Origin: Nocardia concava NBRC 100430
GTDB lineage: Bacteria > Actinomycetota > Actinomycetes > Mycobacteriales > Mycobacteriaceae
Direction: 5' to 3'
Length of the DNA: 64,000 nt
Assembly (NCBI RefSeq): GCF_000308815.1
Contig: NZ_BAFX01000135.1
Span: forward strand, 27,407-91,406
Position 1 is the first letter of the stretch. Each line of letters starts with the position of its first letter. Under the pieces are notes generated by a model, which was not told where the DNA came from, searched no databases, and saw only the letters and a program-made list of their open reading frames with translations. The translations under genes and the position numbers were made by a program. Below are positions 1 to 7,549 of this stretch, piece by piece.

Positions 1-921
1 AATGGTGGCGTTGTCCAGATCGGCGTCGTCGAGCAGCAGCGCCAGGTGATCGGCCGACAGGCCCTCGGTGTGCTCGGCCAGCAGCAGCAGGATCTCGGCA
101 TGCCGCTGCGACAAGGGAACTCGCTCCCCCGCCACGGTCAGCTGCGGCTGCCCCAGCCCGAGCACCTCCAGCCCGAGCCGCTCCGGCTCCGGGGCATCGG
201 CGTGCGCGCGCCGGTCCTGACCCGAACGCACCGCGGCCAGCAGCAGATCCATCTCCGCGGCCGTGGCCGCCGCCTTCACCAGCGCCAGGATCTCCGGGCG
301 TGCCACCCGCACCCCGCCCGCGATCATCAGCACACCCACCAGGCGGCCGTCCGGATCGTGCACCGGCGCAGCGGCTCCCGTGATCTGGTGCATGCGGTGC
401 AGGAAGTGCTCGGGCCCGTGGATCCAGGCCGCGCGGCCGGTGCGTACCACCAGGCCGACGGCATTGGTGCCGACCCGGCGCTCGCTCAGATCATTGCCCT
501 CGCGCAGGCCCGCCTCCGCGGCGGCCTGCACCCGATCGGCATTGCCGTGCACCGAGAGCACGCGGCCGAACTGGTCGGCCACCACCACGATCAGGCCGGT
601 GCTGGTCGCATCGCGCAGTAATAGCTTGTCCACCAACGGCATGACCGCGGCAATGGCGTGGGCGTCGCGATAGCGCGCCAAATCCGCCCCGCGCAGGCCC
701 CGACCGTCACCGTCGTCCATGGGATCCACGCCACCGCGCACGCTGCGCAGCCATGATTCCAGGACCATCGGCCGCAGCAAACCGGGTAGCTGCCCCAGCT
801 GATCGCCGCCCACGCTGAGGTATCCATGCGCCTGGGCGGCATACGTTTCGAGCGCCCCGAGTTGACTGCCCGGTTCGACGCCGTGGTGGGGCTGGCCTCC
901 ACCTGCGAGATTGCTGACCAT
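1..921 (-). CDS. GAF-domain transcriptional regulator, AcoR-like (3' end outside window)
   Basis: An open frame of 307 codons runs from an ATG at 921 to the window edge with no stop, so the C-terminus is missing. Residues about 45-55 read PMVLESWLRS, the N-terminal signature seen before the GAF domain in AcoR-type activators. A GAF-like segment follows (LIVVADQFGRVLSVHG, then EGNDLSERRVGTNAVGLV, then PVHDPDGRLVGVLMIAGG). After residue 240 comes a segment ending in AEILLLLAEHTEGLSADHLA that resembles a winged-helix output domain rather than a sigma-54 AAA module. Role inferred: ligand-sensing regulator. Target unknown. The P450 gene is divergent, 128 bp away. Confidence 0.8.
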   Translation of the reverse strand, partial: MVSNLAGGGQPHHGVEPGSQLGALETYAAQAHGYLSVGGDQLGQLPGLLRPMVLESWLRSVRGGVDPMDDGDGRGLRGADLARYRDAHAIAAVMPLVDKLLLRDATSTGLIVVVADQFGRVLSVHGNADRVQAAAEAGLREGNDLSERRVGTNAVGLVVRTGRAAWIHGPEHFLHRMHQITGAAAPVHDPDGRLVGVLMIAGGVRVARPEILALVKAAATAAEMDLLLAAVRSGQDRRAHADAPEPERLGLEVLGLGQPQLTVAGERVPLSQRHAEILLLLAEHTEGLSADHLALLLDDADLDNATI

Positions 922-1049
922 TTGCCTTTCTTTCCGCCCCAAAGAGTACCGACACACCTGAGACCTCAAGGCGGAAGCAGGACGTTTGTCCGACAGGTCA
1001 CACAGCGACACCCTCGACCGGGAATGTGAGCTACGCAGCATTTAGTTAA

Positions 1050-2318
1050 ATGGAACCTGTTCAGTCAGAGGTTCGATCGTGGCACAGTGGGGCCGTGGAG
1101 GACATCGACCTGACCGACCTCGATCGATTCGCTGACGGGTTTCCGCACGCGGACTTCGATCGGCTCCGGGAACGGGAACCGGTGTGGTGGCATCCGCCCA
1201 CCGCGCACACCCCGGACGGCGAGGGATTCTGGGTGGTCAGCCGATACGCGGACATCGTTGCCGTGGCGGGAGATTCGCGGACCTACTCCTCCGAGACCGG
1301 CGGTGAACGCGCGGGCGGCGGGACGCTGATCGAGGATCTGCCCGCGGACTGGGCGGTCGGGGTGCTGCTCAATATGATGGACGATCCGCGGCACGCCGGA
1401 GTGCGGCGACTGCTCATGCCCAGCGTCGCGCCGCGCACCCTGAAGCTCATCGAGCACGATCTGCGGCAGCGCGCCGCGACCATCGTGGACGCGGCAGTGG
1501 CCAAGGGCGACTGCGACTTTCTGCTCGACCTCGCCGCCGAACTGCCGTTGCAGGCGGTCGCGCAATTGCTCGGGGTGCCGCAGGAGGATCGGCATCAGCT
1601 GTTCGCGTGGGCGAATGTGAAGCTGGACTACGACGATCGGGAACTGGGCGAGGACACCGAACGCACCCGGCGCGCGACCGCCGAGACCCGGGCCTACGGC
1701 GCACGGCTGCTCGCGGCCAAGACCGCCGATCCGGCCGAGGACCTGATGTCGCTGGCCGCGCACGCCACCCTCGACGGGAAACCGCTCAGCGATATGGAAA
1801 AGGCCATGCTGTTCAGCCTTTTGATGACGGCGGGCAGCGAGACCACGCGCAATTCCATCGCCGTCGGGATGCTGGCGTTCATCGAGCGGCCGGAACTGTG
1901 GCGGTCGTTGCGCGCCGATCGCTCCCAATTGGACGGCGCCGTCGAGGAAATGCTGCGCTGGGCCTCCTCCACCTCCTACAACCGGCGCACCGCCACCCGT
2001 GACACGGTGCTGGGCGAGCGGCGAATTCGCGCCGGGGACAAGGTGACCCTGTGGTGGACCTCCGCCAACCGGGACGCGAGCGTATTCGACGAACCGCACC
2101 GCTTCGATATCGGACGGCGGCCCAATCCGCATCTGGCGTTCGGGCGCGGCGGGCATTTCTGCCTCGGTTCCAATCTGGCGCGGATGGAGATGCGGGTCAT
2201 CTTCGACGCGCTGCTCGATCGGGTCGCGAGCGCCGAGCTCACCGGGCCTGTGGAGTACACCCGCAGCAACAAGCACACCGGCGTGCGGCACATGCCGGTC
2301 CGCCTGATCGCCGACTAG
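1050..2318 (+). CDS. cytochrome P450
   Basis: Complete bacterial class I P450, 422 residues from the ATG at 1050. The I-helix oxygen-activation motif is AGSETTRNS, the K-helix ExxR is EMLR, and the heme-ligand loop is FGRGGHFCLGSNLAR with Cys371. The stretch ELPLQAVAQLLGVPQEDR recalls the CYP125/CYP124/CYP142 sterol and fatty-acid hydroxylase clan, but subfamily cannot be fixed by eye. It needs ferredoxin and reductase partners; no ferredoxin gene is adjacent. The ATG has no clear ribosome binding site; an in-frame GTG at 1095 (giving MEDIDLTDLDRF) is an alternative that would leave a KstR-like half-palindrome upstream. Its TAG overlaps the stop of the convergent mftF-like gene. Confidence 0.95.
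   Translation: MEPVQSEVRSWHSGAVEDIDLTDLDRFADGFPHADFDRLREREPVWWHPPTAHTPDGEGFWVVSRYADIVAVAGDSRTYSSETGGERAGGGTLIEDLPADWAVGVLLNMMDDPRHAGVRRLLMPSVAPRTLKLIEHDLRQRAATIVDAAVAKGDCDFLLDLAAELPLQAVAQLLGVPQEDRHQLFAWANVKLDYDDRELGEDTERTRRATAETRAYGARLLAAKTADPAEDLMSLAAHATLDGKPLSDMEKAMLFSLLMTAGSETTRNSIAVGMLAFIERPELWRSLRADRSQLDGAVEEMLRWASSTSYNRRTATRDTVLGERRIRAGDKVTLWWTSANRDASVFDEPHRFDIGRRPNPHLAFGRGGHFCLGSNLARMEMRVIFDALLDRVASAELTGPVEYTRSNKHTGVRHMPVRLIAD
1051..1064. promoter_or_regulatory. imperfect KstR-like palindrome at the P450 start
   Basis: TGGAACCTGTTCAG matches TnnAACnnGTTnnA in all but the last base. It overlaps the annotated ATG at 1050, and would be upstream if translation starts at GTG 1095. Weak on its own; listed because four better sites exist in the window and the gene is a P450. 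Confidence 0.3.
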
Positions 2319-3715
2319 GTAGGCGGCAGCGTGGGTTTCAGCGCCGCGGCGCTGCGGATGCGGGCCGCGCCCCACCACAGACCCGCGCCGTAGGCCACAT
2401 CGTCCACGCGTTTGCACAGCACATAGCGGACCGGATCCAGGCTGCCCGGCTCCCGGTGGGTGAACCAGTCGGCCAGGCCCTCGGCCATGGCCAGGGTGAT
2501 CGCGATATGCCGGACCCGGCGCGAGCACACCATGCCCAGCAGGGTGACCGGCCAATAGTGCCGGCACATGGCCGAGGCCAATCGCCAGACGCCGCCGGTG
2601 AATCCGCGCGTCATATAGATGGCGGCCACCCGCGTCGGATTGTCGAGCCCGGCGAAGACCCGGCGTAATCGGATCAGCGTGGCGGCCATGGTCAGCAGAC
2701 CGCCGAACACGCCCCAGCCGGACAGCGTGCTCAGCAGCGCGGCCGACACCGCGGTCCAGATCGGTAGTGACAGCGGCGAGGCCAGGCCCGGATGCCGCTG
2801 GGCCAGCGGGGCCACGCCGGTACCGTGGGTGACCTTGTGGGCGAACCACTTTCGCAGCGAGACCGGATTGCTGTGCGCCACCCGGGCGGCCGGTTCGTAG
2901 CGCAGCCGCCAGCCCGCGCGGTCCAGCCGCCAGCACAGGTCGACATCGCCGCCCGCGGCCATGGACTCGTCGAAACCGCCCTCGGCCAGCAGGGCCAGGC
3001 GGCGCACCAGCACCGCCGAACTCGGCACGTAGGGCACCGGGCCGTGCGCGTGCACCGCCGACTCGCGGCGGCCGCGGTGCACCGAACCGCGGGTGTGCTC
3101 GTAGCGGGCCAGCAGCGTCGAATCCGGATCCATGGCCAGGATGCGCGGGGCCACCAACGCCACCTTGGGATCGCTGAAATGGCCGAGCATGACCTCCAGC
3201 CAGCCGGTGCGGGGCACCACGTCCGGGTCCAGGAAGGCCACGAATTCGGTTGACGCGGCCCGCAATCCGTAATTGCGGGCGGCGGCCACACCGTGCCGGC
3301 GATCCCGGCGCAGCACGGTGATCCGGCAGCGGTTGCCGCGCGACTCCGGAATCCGCACCGGTGCGTCCGATCCGTCGTCCACCACGATCACGGTGTGCCC
3401 GCGCAGCGCCGACAGCAGCCGCGGCAGCTCGGGAGCGTTGTTGTGCACCGGCACGATCACGGTCACGTCCTCCAGCGACGGCAGCAGCCGCGGGCGCGGA
3501 TTGGCCACGCCGGAATCCAGAAGACGTCTGGCAACCCGAGCCGACGCGGGGTCGGTCACCTCGAGGTAGCCGTCACCGATCAAGGCCGCAGCTTCCGGCG
3601 CGAGCCGTAGCAACCTCGTCGGCGTGCCGCCGACCAGGAGCCGTCCACCGGAATAAGTGCGCACCTTGGGATCGATTCGCACCCCGAAACCATCGGGAAG
3701 GCGATCATGGCGCAT
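2315..3715 (-). CDS. mftF: mycofactocin-type glycosyltransferase (MftF-like)
   Basis: 466 residues. The N-terminus LPDGFGVRIDPKVRTYSGG and following region match the start typical of MftF, the glycosyltransferase that adds glucose units to premycofactocin. A GT-A family 2 domain starts near residue 83 (VTVIVPVHNN, VVDDGSD), with a DxD-like FLDPDVVP and a GGDVDLCWRL acceptor motif. Hydrophobic segments follow (about residues 330-350 and 385-400), suggesting membrane association. No mftA, mftB, mftC, mftD or mftE lies nearby, so it stands outside the usual cluster. The alternative is a related family 2 transferase acting on another glycolipid. The stop codon overlaps that of the convergent P450 gene within the bases CTAG. 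Confidence 0.85.
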   Translation of the reverse strand: MRHDRLPDGFGVRIDPKVRTYSGGRLLVGGTPTRLLRLAPEAAALIGDGYLEVTDPASARVARRLLDSGVANPRPRLLPSLEDVTVIVPVHNNAPELPRLLSALRGHTVIVVDDGSDAPVRIPESRGNRCRITVLRRDRRHGVAAARNYGLRAASTEFVAFLDPDVVPRTGWLEVMLGHFSDPKVALVAPRILAMDPDSTLLARYEHTRGSVHRGRRESAVHAHGPVPYVPSSAVLVRRLALLAEGGFDESMAAGGDVDLCWRLDRAGWRLRYEPAARVAHSNPVSLRKWFAHKVTHGTGVAPLAQRHPGLASPLSLPIWTAVSAALLSTLSGWGVFGGLLTMAATLIRLRRVFAGLDNPTRVAAIYMTRGFTGGVWRLASAMCRHYWPVTLLGMVCSRRVRHIAITLAMAEGLADWFTHREPGSLDPVRYVLCKRVDDVAYGAGLWWGAARIRSAAALKPTLPPT

Positions 3716-3918
3716 TCCCGAATGCTAAGTCAGCACACCAGTAGCAATGATGATTGCCACGCTGGCAGTGCGGAATTTGCCCGCTACTTCTCATCGCACG
3801 GGTTCGCGTCGGACCGTAGCTCGACTGCCGAAGTCGGTGGCGCTCTACACTGCGTGAGGAAAATTGGCGGTTGAACAGGTCGGGGACGGCATCGCGTCCT
3901 CATAGTGGTCGAGGCGGT

Positions 3919-4554
3919 ATGGGAGTCGGGCGCATGCAGACAAGTGGGGGCGGCAACACCCTCTCGGAATCCGAGATCGTCGAGGCCGCCCTGCGGGTGG
4001 TCCGGCAGGACGGCGTGGAGAAGCTGTCCATGCGCCGGCTCTCCCGCGAACTCGGAGTTTCTCCGATGGCCCCCTATTACTACGTCGCCGACAAGCGCGA
4101 GCTACTCGATCTGGTCGCCACCGCCGCGCTCACCGGAGTGCGCAAGCCCCCACCCGAATTCGGTTCGTGGCAAATGCGGTTGCGCGATCTGATCGACCAG
4201 ATCGACGAGAAATTGCGCAAACATCCCGGTCTCGGCGATGTTCTGATCGAGCAGATGCTGGGCAAACAGCTCGATCTCATCGCCGCCGTGATGGAAATCC
4301 TCTTCGACGCCGGATTCGACGAGCGCAATGTGCTCTCCGCCTACGCCACCATCCACACCTACCTGTTCGGCCGCTCGAAGGTGAACCCGCGCGACCGTAA
4401 TGCACTGGTGGATCGGGTACTCCCGGAAGCAGTGGAGCGCGCCACCAAGCATCTGGCCGATCTGCGCGGCAGGTACTCCTACGACTTCTCGATGGACGTG
4501 CTGATCGCGGGCCTGGAGGCTCAGCTTGTCCGCCAACGGGACAGCATCGTATAG
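3919..4554 (+). CDS. TetR family transcriptional regulator
   Basis: About 211 residues from the ATG at 3919, chosen because GAGGCGG lies just upstream; an earlier TTG at 3871 and a later ATG at 3934 are possible. The N-terminal TetR helix-turn-helix reads IVEAALRVVRQDGVEKLSMRRLSRELGVSPMAPYYYVADKRELL. The C-terminal ligand domain is divergent. The gene ends only 41 bp before kshB on the same strand, and a KstR-type operator begins just after its stop. It does not resemble KstR itself, so it may be a local regulator read together with, or just ahead of, kshB. Ligand unknown. Confidence 0.88.
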   Translation: MGVGRMQTSGGGNTLSESEIVEAALRVVRQDGVEKLSMRRLSRELGVSPMAPYYYVADKRELLDLVATAALTGVRKPPPEFGSWQMRLRDLIDQIDEKLRKHPGLGDVLIEQMLGKQLDLIAAVMEILFDAGFDERNVLSAYATIHTYLFGRSKVNPRDRNALVDRVLPEAVERATKHLADLRGRYSYDFSMDVLIAGLEAQLVRQRDSIV

Positions 4555-4555
4555 T

Positions 4556-4579
4556 GAAACTAGAACACGTTCTAGTTTC
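4556..4579. promoter_or_regulatory. KstR-type operator upstream of kshB
   Basis: Core TAGAACACGTTCTA at 4561-4574 fits the TnnAACnnGTTnnA consensus of KstR, the TetR-family repressor of cholesterol catabolism. The dyad extends to a 24-bp palindrome that is perfect except for the two central bases. It starts two bases after the TetR stop codon and ends 16 bp before the kshB ATG, so binding would block the kshB promoter or transcript start. Confidence 0.85.
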
Positions 4580-4595
4580 GGTTCGAGAGGACACT

Positions 4596-5651
4596 ATGAC
4601 CACCGTCGACGTACCGCACAGCTCGCGATCGGCCGTGCTGCGGGTCTCCGCGGTCATCAACGAGACGGCCGACTCCTGCTCGCTGGTATTCGACGTGCCC
4701 GAGGACCTGCGTGAGCGCTTCGCCTACTCGCCCGGCCAGTTCCTGACCCTGCGCATCCCCAGCGACCTCACCGGGTCCGTCGCCCGCTGCTACTCGCTGG
4801 CCAGCTCGCCCCACACCGACGACAAGCCGAAGGTGACCGTCAAGCGCACCGCCGACGGCTACGCCTCGAACTGGGTGTGCGACAACGTGAAAGCGGGCGA
4901 CACCCTCGAGGTGCTGCCGCCCTCGGGCGTCTTCACGCCCAAGAACCTCGACGAGGACCTGCTGCTGTTCGCGGCCGGCAGCGGCGTCACCCCGGTGATG
5001 TCCATCCTCAAGTCGGCGCTCTCGCGCGGCAACGGGCGCATCGTCGTGGTCTACGCCAACCGCGACCACGAGTCGGTCATCTTCGCGGGCGAACTGCGCG
5101 AACTCGCCGACAAGCACCCGCAGCGGCTGGTCGTCATCCACTGGCTCGAGCACCTGCAGGGGCTGCCCACCGCCGACGCGCTGGCCACCCTGGTCGCGCC
5201 GTACGCCGGGTACGAGGCGTTCATGTGCGGGCCCAAGCCGTTCATGGACCGCGTCCACGACGCGCTCGGCCAGATCGGCATGCCGCGCAACCGGACTCAC
5301 GCGGAGGTGTTCAATTCGCTGTCCGGCGATCCGTTCGCCGAGGTCGCGCCGACCGAGATCACCGAGGAGGAGGCCGCCGACGCCGCCAGCGTCGAGGTCG
5401 AATTGGACGGCGAGACGCACGAATTGACGTGGCCGCGCAGTCAGACGCTGGTCGACATCATGCTCTCGAAGGGCATCGACGTGCCGTATTCCTGCCTCGA
5501 GGGCGAATGCGGATCGTGCGCGTGCACCGTGCTCGAGGGTGAGGTCGAAATGGAGAACGCGGAAATTCTCGATCCCGAGGACATCGCCAACGGCTACATC
5601 CTGGGCTGCCAGGCGCGGCCGGTGACCGATCACCTGAAGATCCAGTTCTGA
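4596..5651 (+). CDS. kshB: 3-ketosteroid 9-alpha-hydroxylase reductase component KshB
   Basis: 351 residues; ATG at 4596 preceded by GAGAGG. It passes electrons from NAD(P)H through FAD and a [2Fe-2S] cluster to the Rieske oxygenase KshA, which 9-hydroxylates ring-opened steroid intermediates such as androstadienedione. Visible parts: FAD-binding barrel with RCYSLASSP near residue 68, nucleotide-binding GSGVTPVMSILK, MCGPKPFMD, and a C-terminal plant-type ferredoxin domain with PYSCLEGECGSCACTVLEG and a final GCQA cysteine. The KstR-type palindrome directly upstream supports the steroid assignment. No kshA is present in the window; KshA genes are often unlinked. Related reductases of phenol or phenylacetate oxygenases share this layout. 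Confidence 0.92.
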   Translation: MTTVDVPHSSRSAVLRVSAVINETADSCSLVFDVPEDLRERFAYSPGQFLTLRIPSDLTGSVARCYSLASSPHTDDKPKVTVKRTADGYASNWVCDNVKAGDTLEVLPPSGVFTPKNLDEDLLLFAAGSGVTPVMSILKSALSRGNGRIVVVYANRDHESVIFAGELRELADKHPQRLVVIHWLEHLQGLPTADALATLVAPYAGYEAFMCGPKPFMDRVHDALGQIGMPRNRTHAEVFNSLSGDPFAEVAPTEITEEEAADAASVEVELDGETHELTWPRSQTLVDIMLSKGIDVPYSCLEGECGSCACTVLEGEVEMENAEILDPEDIANGYILGCQARPVTDHLKIQF

Positions 5652-5706
5652 GATAACCAACTCTCGGGACTCTCAGGGGCTTCGCCCCCGAACCCCCCAA
5701 CGAATT

Positions 5707-5735
5707 CGGCCGCCGCGTGAATCACGCGGCGGCCG
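5707..5735. terminator. bidirectional hairpin terminator between kshB and the transglycosylase gene
   Basis: Perfect inverted repeat CGGCCGCCGCGTG / CACGCGGCGGCCG with a 3-nt AAT loop, flanked by TT on the left and AAA on the right so the stem can extend. It lies between convergent genes. A second small stem, GGGGC/GCCCC at 5676-5688, precedes it. Confidence 0.85.
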
Positions 5736-5756
5736 AAATTCTTTGCGGCCCTTCGG

Positions 5757-6338
5757 CTAGTAAGCCCCGAAGACGTTGTCGATCGAACCGTAGCGGTGAG
5801 CCGCGTAGTTGCAGGCCGCCGCGATATTCGCGACCGGGTCGTAGATATCCCACGACGTACCGTCGACGTGGTACGCCTGGAAGGTCGGGTCGATCACCTG
5901 GAGCAGGCCCTTGGACGGAATGCCGGCGGCGGCATTCGAGTCGTAGAGGTTGATGGCCTGCGGGTTGCCGCCGGACTCGCGCTGGATATTGCGGAAGATG
6001 CCGTCGTAGCTGCCCGGAATGCCGTGCTGGTTCATCACGTACAGCGCGTTCTTGATCCAGCCGTCGAGGTCGTTCGCGAAGGTCGGGGGCAGCAGCTGGT
6101 TGAAGGGCGCGGGCAGGGTCTCGACCCACTGGCGGATCTGGTCCTGCTGCGGCGCGGGCAGACCGTCATTGATCTGGACGGCCTGCTGCTGAACCTGCTG
6201 GGCGGTGGCCTGGAACTCCGGCGGGACGCCATTGATGACGTCGGCGGAGGCGGTGCCGGAGGCGGCGACCACGGCGGTGGCGGCCAGCGCGAGAGCGACG
6301 GCGGCCTTGGGCTGGGAGATCAGTTTTTTCAAAGGCAT
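5757..6338 (-). CDS. secreted transglycosylase (SLT)-like cell-wall protein
   Basis: 193 residues from ATG 6338 (MPLKKLISQPKAAVALALA), chosen because it opens directly into a signal peptide ending near SGTASA; a longer frame to 6413 would bury that peptide. The mature region has a helical Gln-rich segment (FQATAQQVQQQAVQIND), then a lysozyme-like domain with IQRESGGNPQAINLYDSN, where the Glu is the expected catalytic acid, and SKGLLQVIDPTFQAYH. Expected role: cleavage of peptidoglycan glycan strands outside the membrane. It lacks an Rpf domain. A leader of up to about 250 nt with strong stems precedes the gene. Confidence 0.85.
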   Translation of the reverse strand: MPLKKLISQPKAAVALALAATAVVAASGTASADVINGVPPEFQATAQQVQQQAVQINDGLPAPQQDQIRQWVETLPAPFNQLLPPTFANDLDGWIKNALYVMNQHGIPGSYDGIFRNIQRESGGNPQAINLYDSNAAAGIPSKGLLQVIDPTFQAYHVDGTSWDIYDPVANIAAACNYAAHRYGSIDNVFGAY

Positions 6339-6640
6339 GGCGACACGGCGCAGCGCTGACCACGACGGGTTCCCGGGAGAACCCGTCGACGCACTGCATG
6401 GATTGATGTGCAATGTGGGAGAACGGGACTCGGAAATTTCCGAGCAATCACCGTTCGATCGCGCTCTCGCCCAAGGTTGGCGGTCTCCGCGCGAGGGGTA
6501 CCAGCTCGTTTCGAGCTGGTATCGGCCGTCGCCGACTGATCACAGAATGATTGCGCTAGGTTAACGTAAACTGAACACAGGGTGAACAGTCAGTGTTTGT
6601 AGGCCGAGCGGTATGTCACAGCAATCCGGCAGCGTCGATT
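6339..6640 (-). promoter_or_regulatory. long structured upstream region of the transglycosylase gene
   Basis: About 300 bp with no gene. It holds three strong dyads: CGACGGGTTC/GAACCCGTCG at 6363-6388, only 25 nt from the ATG; the palindrome CTCGGAAATTTCCGAG at 6429-6444; and ACCAGCTCG/CGAGCTGGT arms at 6499-6521 with a TTT loop. Further upstream, TGAACA is repeated twice five bases apart (6572-6588) in an AT-richer patch that may hold the promoter. It may be a structured 5' leader. The expected c-di-AMP riboswitch core could not be matched. Confidence 0.4.
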
Positions 6641-7399
6641 TCACCGCTGTGCGCGGTAATGAATCCGCTGCTCAGGGGTCAGATGTTCGGTCGCGTAACT
6701 CAGTGCCGTGCGGCCCATATCCGCGGCGTGCGCGTCCAGAAATCCGGTGAGAATCGCGGCATCCACCCGTTTGCCGATCTCCCGCAGCATCCAGCCGAGC
6801 GCCTTCTGAATCAGATCCCGGCGATCGGAGAGGAGTCGCTCACACAGATCGAGAGTCGTCGAGGTATCGCCCTGCTTGATGAAGGCGAAGGTGGTGAGCA
6901 GCGCCACCCGCCGCTCCCACAGTGAATCCGCCGCCGCGAATTCGAAGAGCAGATCGCGCGGGCGCTCGGCGAACCACGGCCCCAGAATGAACTCGGCCGA
7001 AGCATCGACCAGATCCCAGTTGTTCACCCGCCCGCGCCGCACGGCGGCCAGATACAGCTCGACGATTTCGCGCTGCCGCGCCTCGTCTCCCCCGCGTTTG
7101 CGCGACGCCTTCGCCATCTCCCCATTCAGAATCACCAGCCCGGCCAGCCGGTGTTCGTGCACCGGAGAATCCAGCAGCTTGTCGATCTCCGAAAGCGGCA
7201 TGCCCGCAAAACGTTTCACGGCCTTCCGGGTCTGCGGAACCCGGACGCCGAGAAAAACATCACCCTCCCCGTACTCCCCGGGCCCCGTCTTGAAAAACCG
7301 CTGCAGATGCACGGCATCGGCAGGATCGGCGAGCGCCGCCAATTCCGCCTGTACCGCCGCCGCGGTCAGGTCATTCGCTGCTATGCCGGTCCCGCTCAT
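6641..7399 (-). CDS. DNA alkylation repair protein, AlkD-like HEAT-repeat glycosylase
   Basis: 252 residues from ATG 7399, which has GGGAGG at good spacing; the longer frame to 7507 adds an unlikely tail. AlkD enzymes excise 3-methyladenine, 7-methylguanine and bulky cationic lesions using a stack of HEAT-like helices. Features: FFKTGPGEYGEGDVFLGVRVPQTRK near the N-terminus and VNNWDLVD near residue 138, equivalent to the Trp and Asp active-site pair of AlkD, followed by ADSLWERRVALLTT and DLIQKALGWMLREIG. It is monocistronic between a transglycosylase gene and a hypothetical gene. Confidence 0.9.
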   Translation of the reverse strand: MSGTGIAANDLTAAAVQAELAALADPADAVHLQRFFKTGPGEYGEGDVFLGVRVPQTRKAVKRFAGMPLSEIDKLLDSPVHEHRLAGLVILNGEMAKASRKRGGDEARQREIVELYLAAVRRGRVNNWDLVDASAEFILGPWFAERPRDLLFEFAAADSLWERRVALLTTFAFIKQGDTSTTLDLCERLLSDRRDLIQKALGWMLREIGKRVDAAILTGFLDAHAADMGRTALSYATEHLTPEQRIHYRAQR

Positions 7400-7549
7400 C
7401 GCGCCTCCCGCATCGGTGGGCTCTCGACCGAATACTAAGGCGACGACTGATCTCGTAACGGTCGGGGTAACTCCCCGGGTACGTCCAAAATCGTTTCGGC
7501 ACCCCACCGCGGTCCGGATGCGAAACTGGCTACGCTCCTGAGCCCGCCG

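Noticed and set aside
1065..2936. Long leftward open frame overlapping the P450 and mftF-like genes
   Set aside because: Both overlapped genes have clear family motifs; this frame has low-complexity Arg/Gly/His composition.
3919..4554. The TetR gene beside kshB as KstR itself
   Set aside because: Its sequence does not resemble KstR outside the generic helix-turn-helix; KstR is presumably encoded elsewhere.
2315..4554. A mycofactocin biosynthesis cluster
   Set aside because: Only the mftF-like gene is present; no precursor peptide, radical SAM maturase or dehydrogenase could be found nearby.
5757..6338. Resuscitation-promoting factor
   Set aside because: The catalytic part resembles SLT/lysozyme-like domains with ESGGNPQA, but the Rpf domain signature is missing.
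6339..6640. c-di-AMP (ydaO-type) riboswitch upstream of the transglycosylase gene
   Set aside because: A weak resemblance to the GCTAACC part was seen, but the rest of the conserved core was not found.
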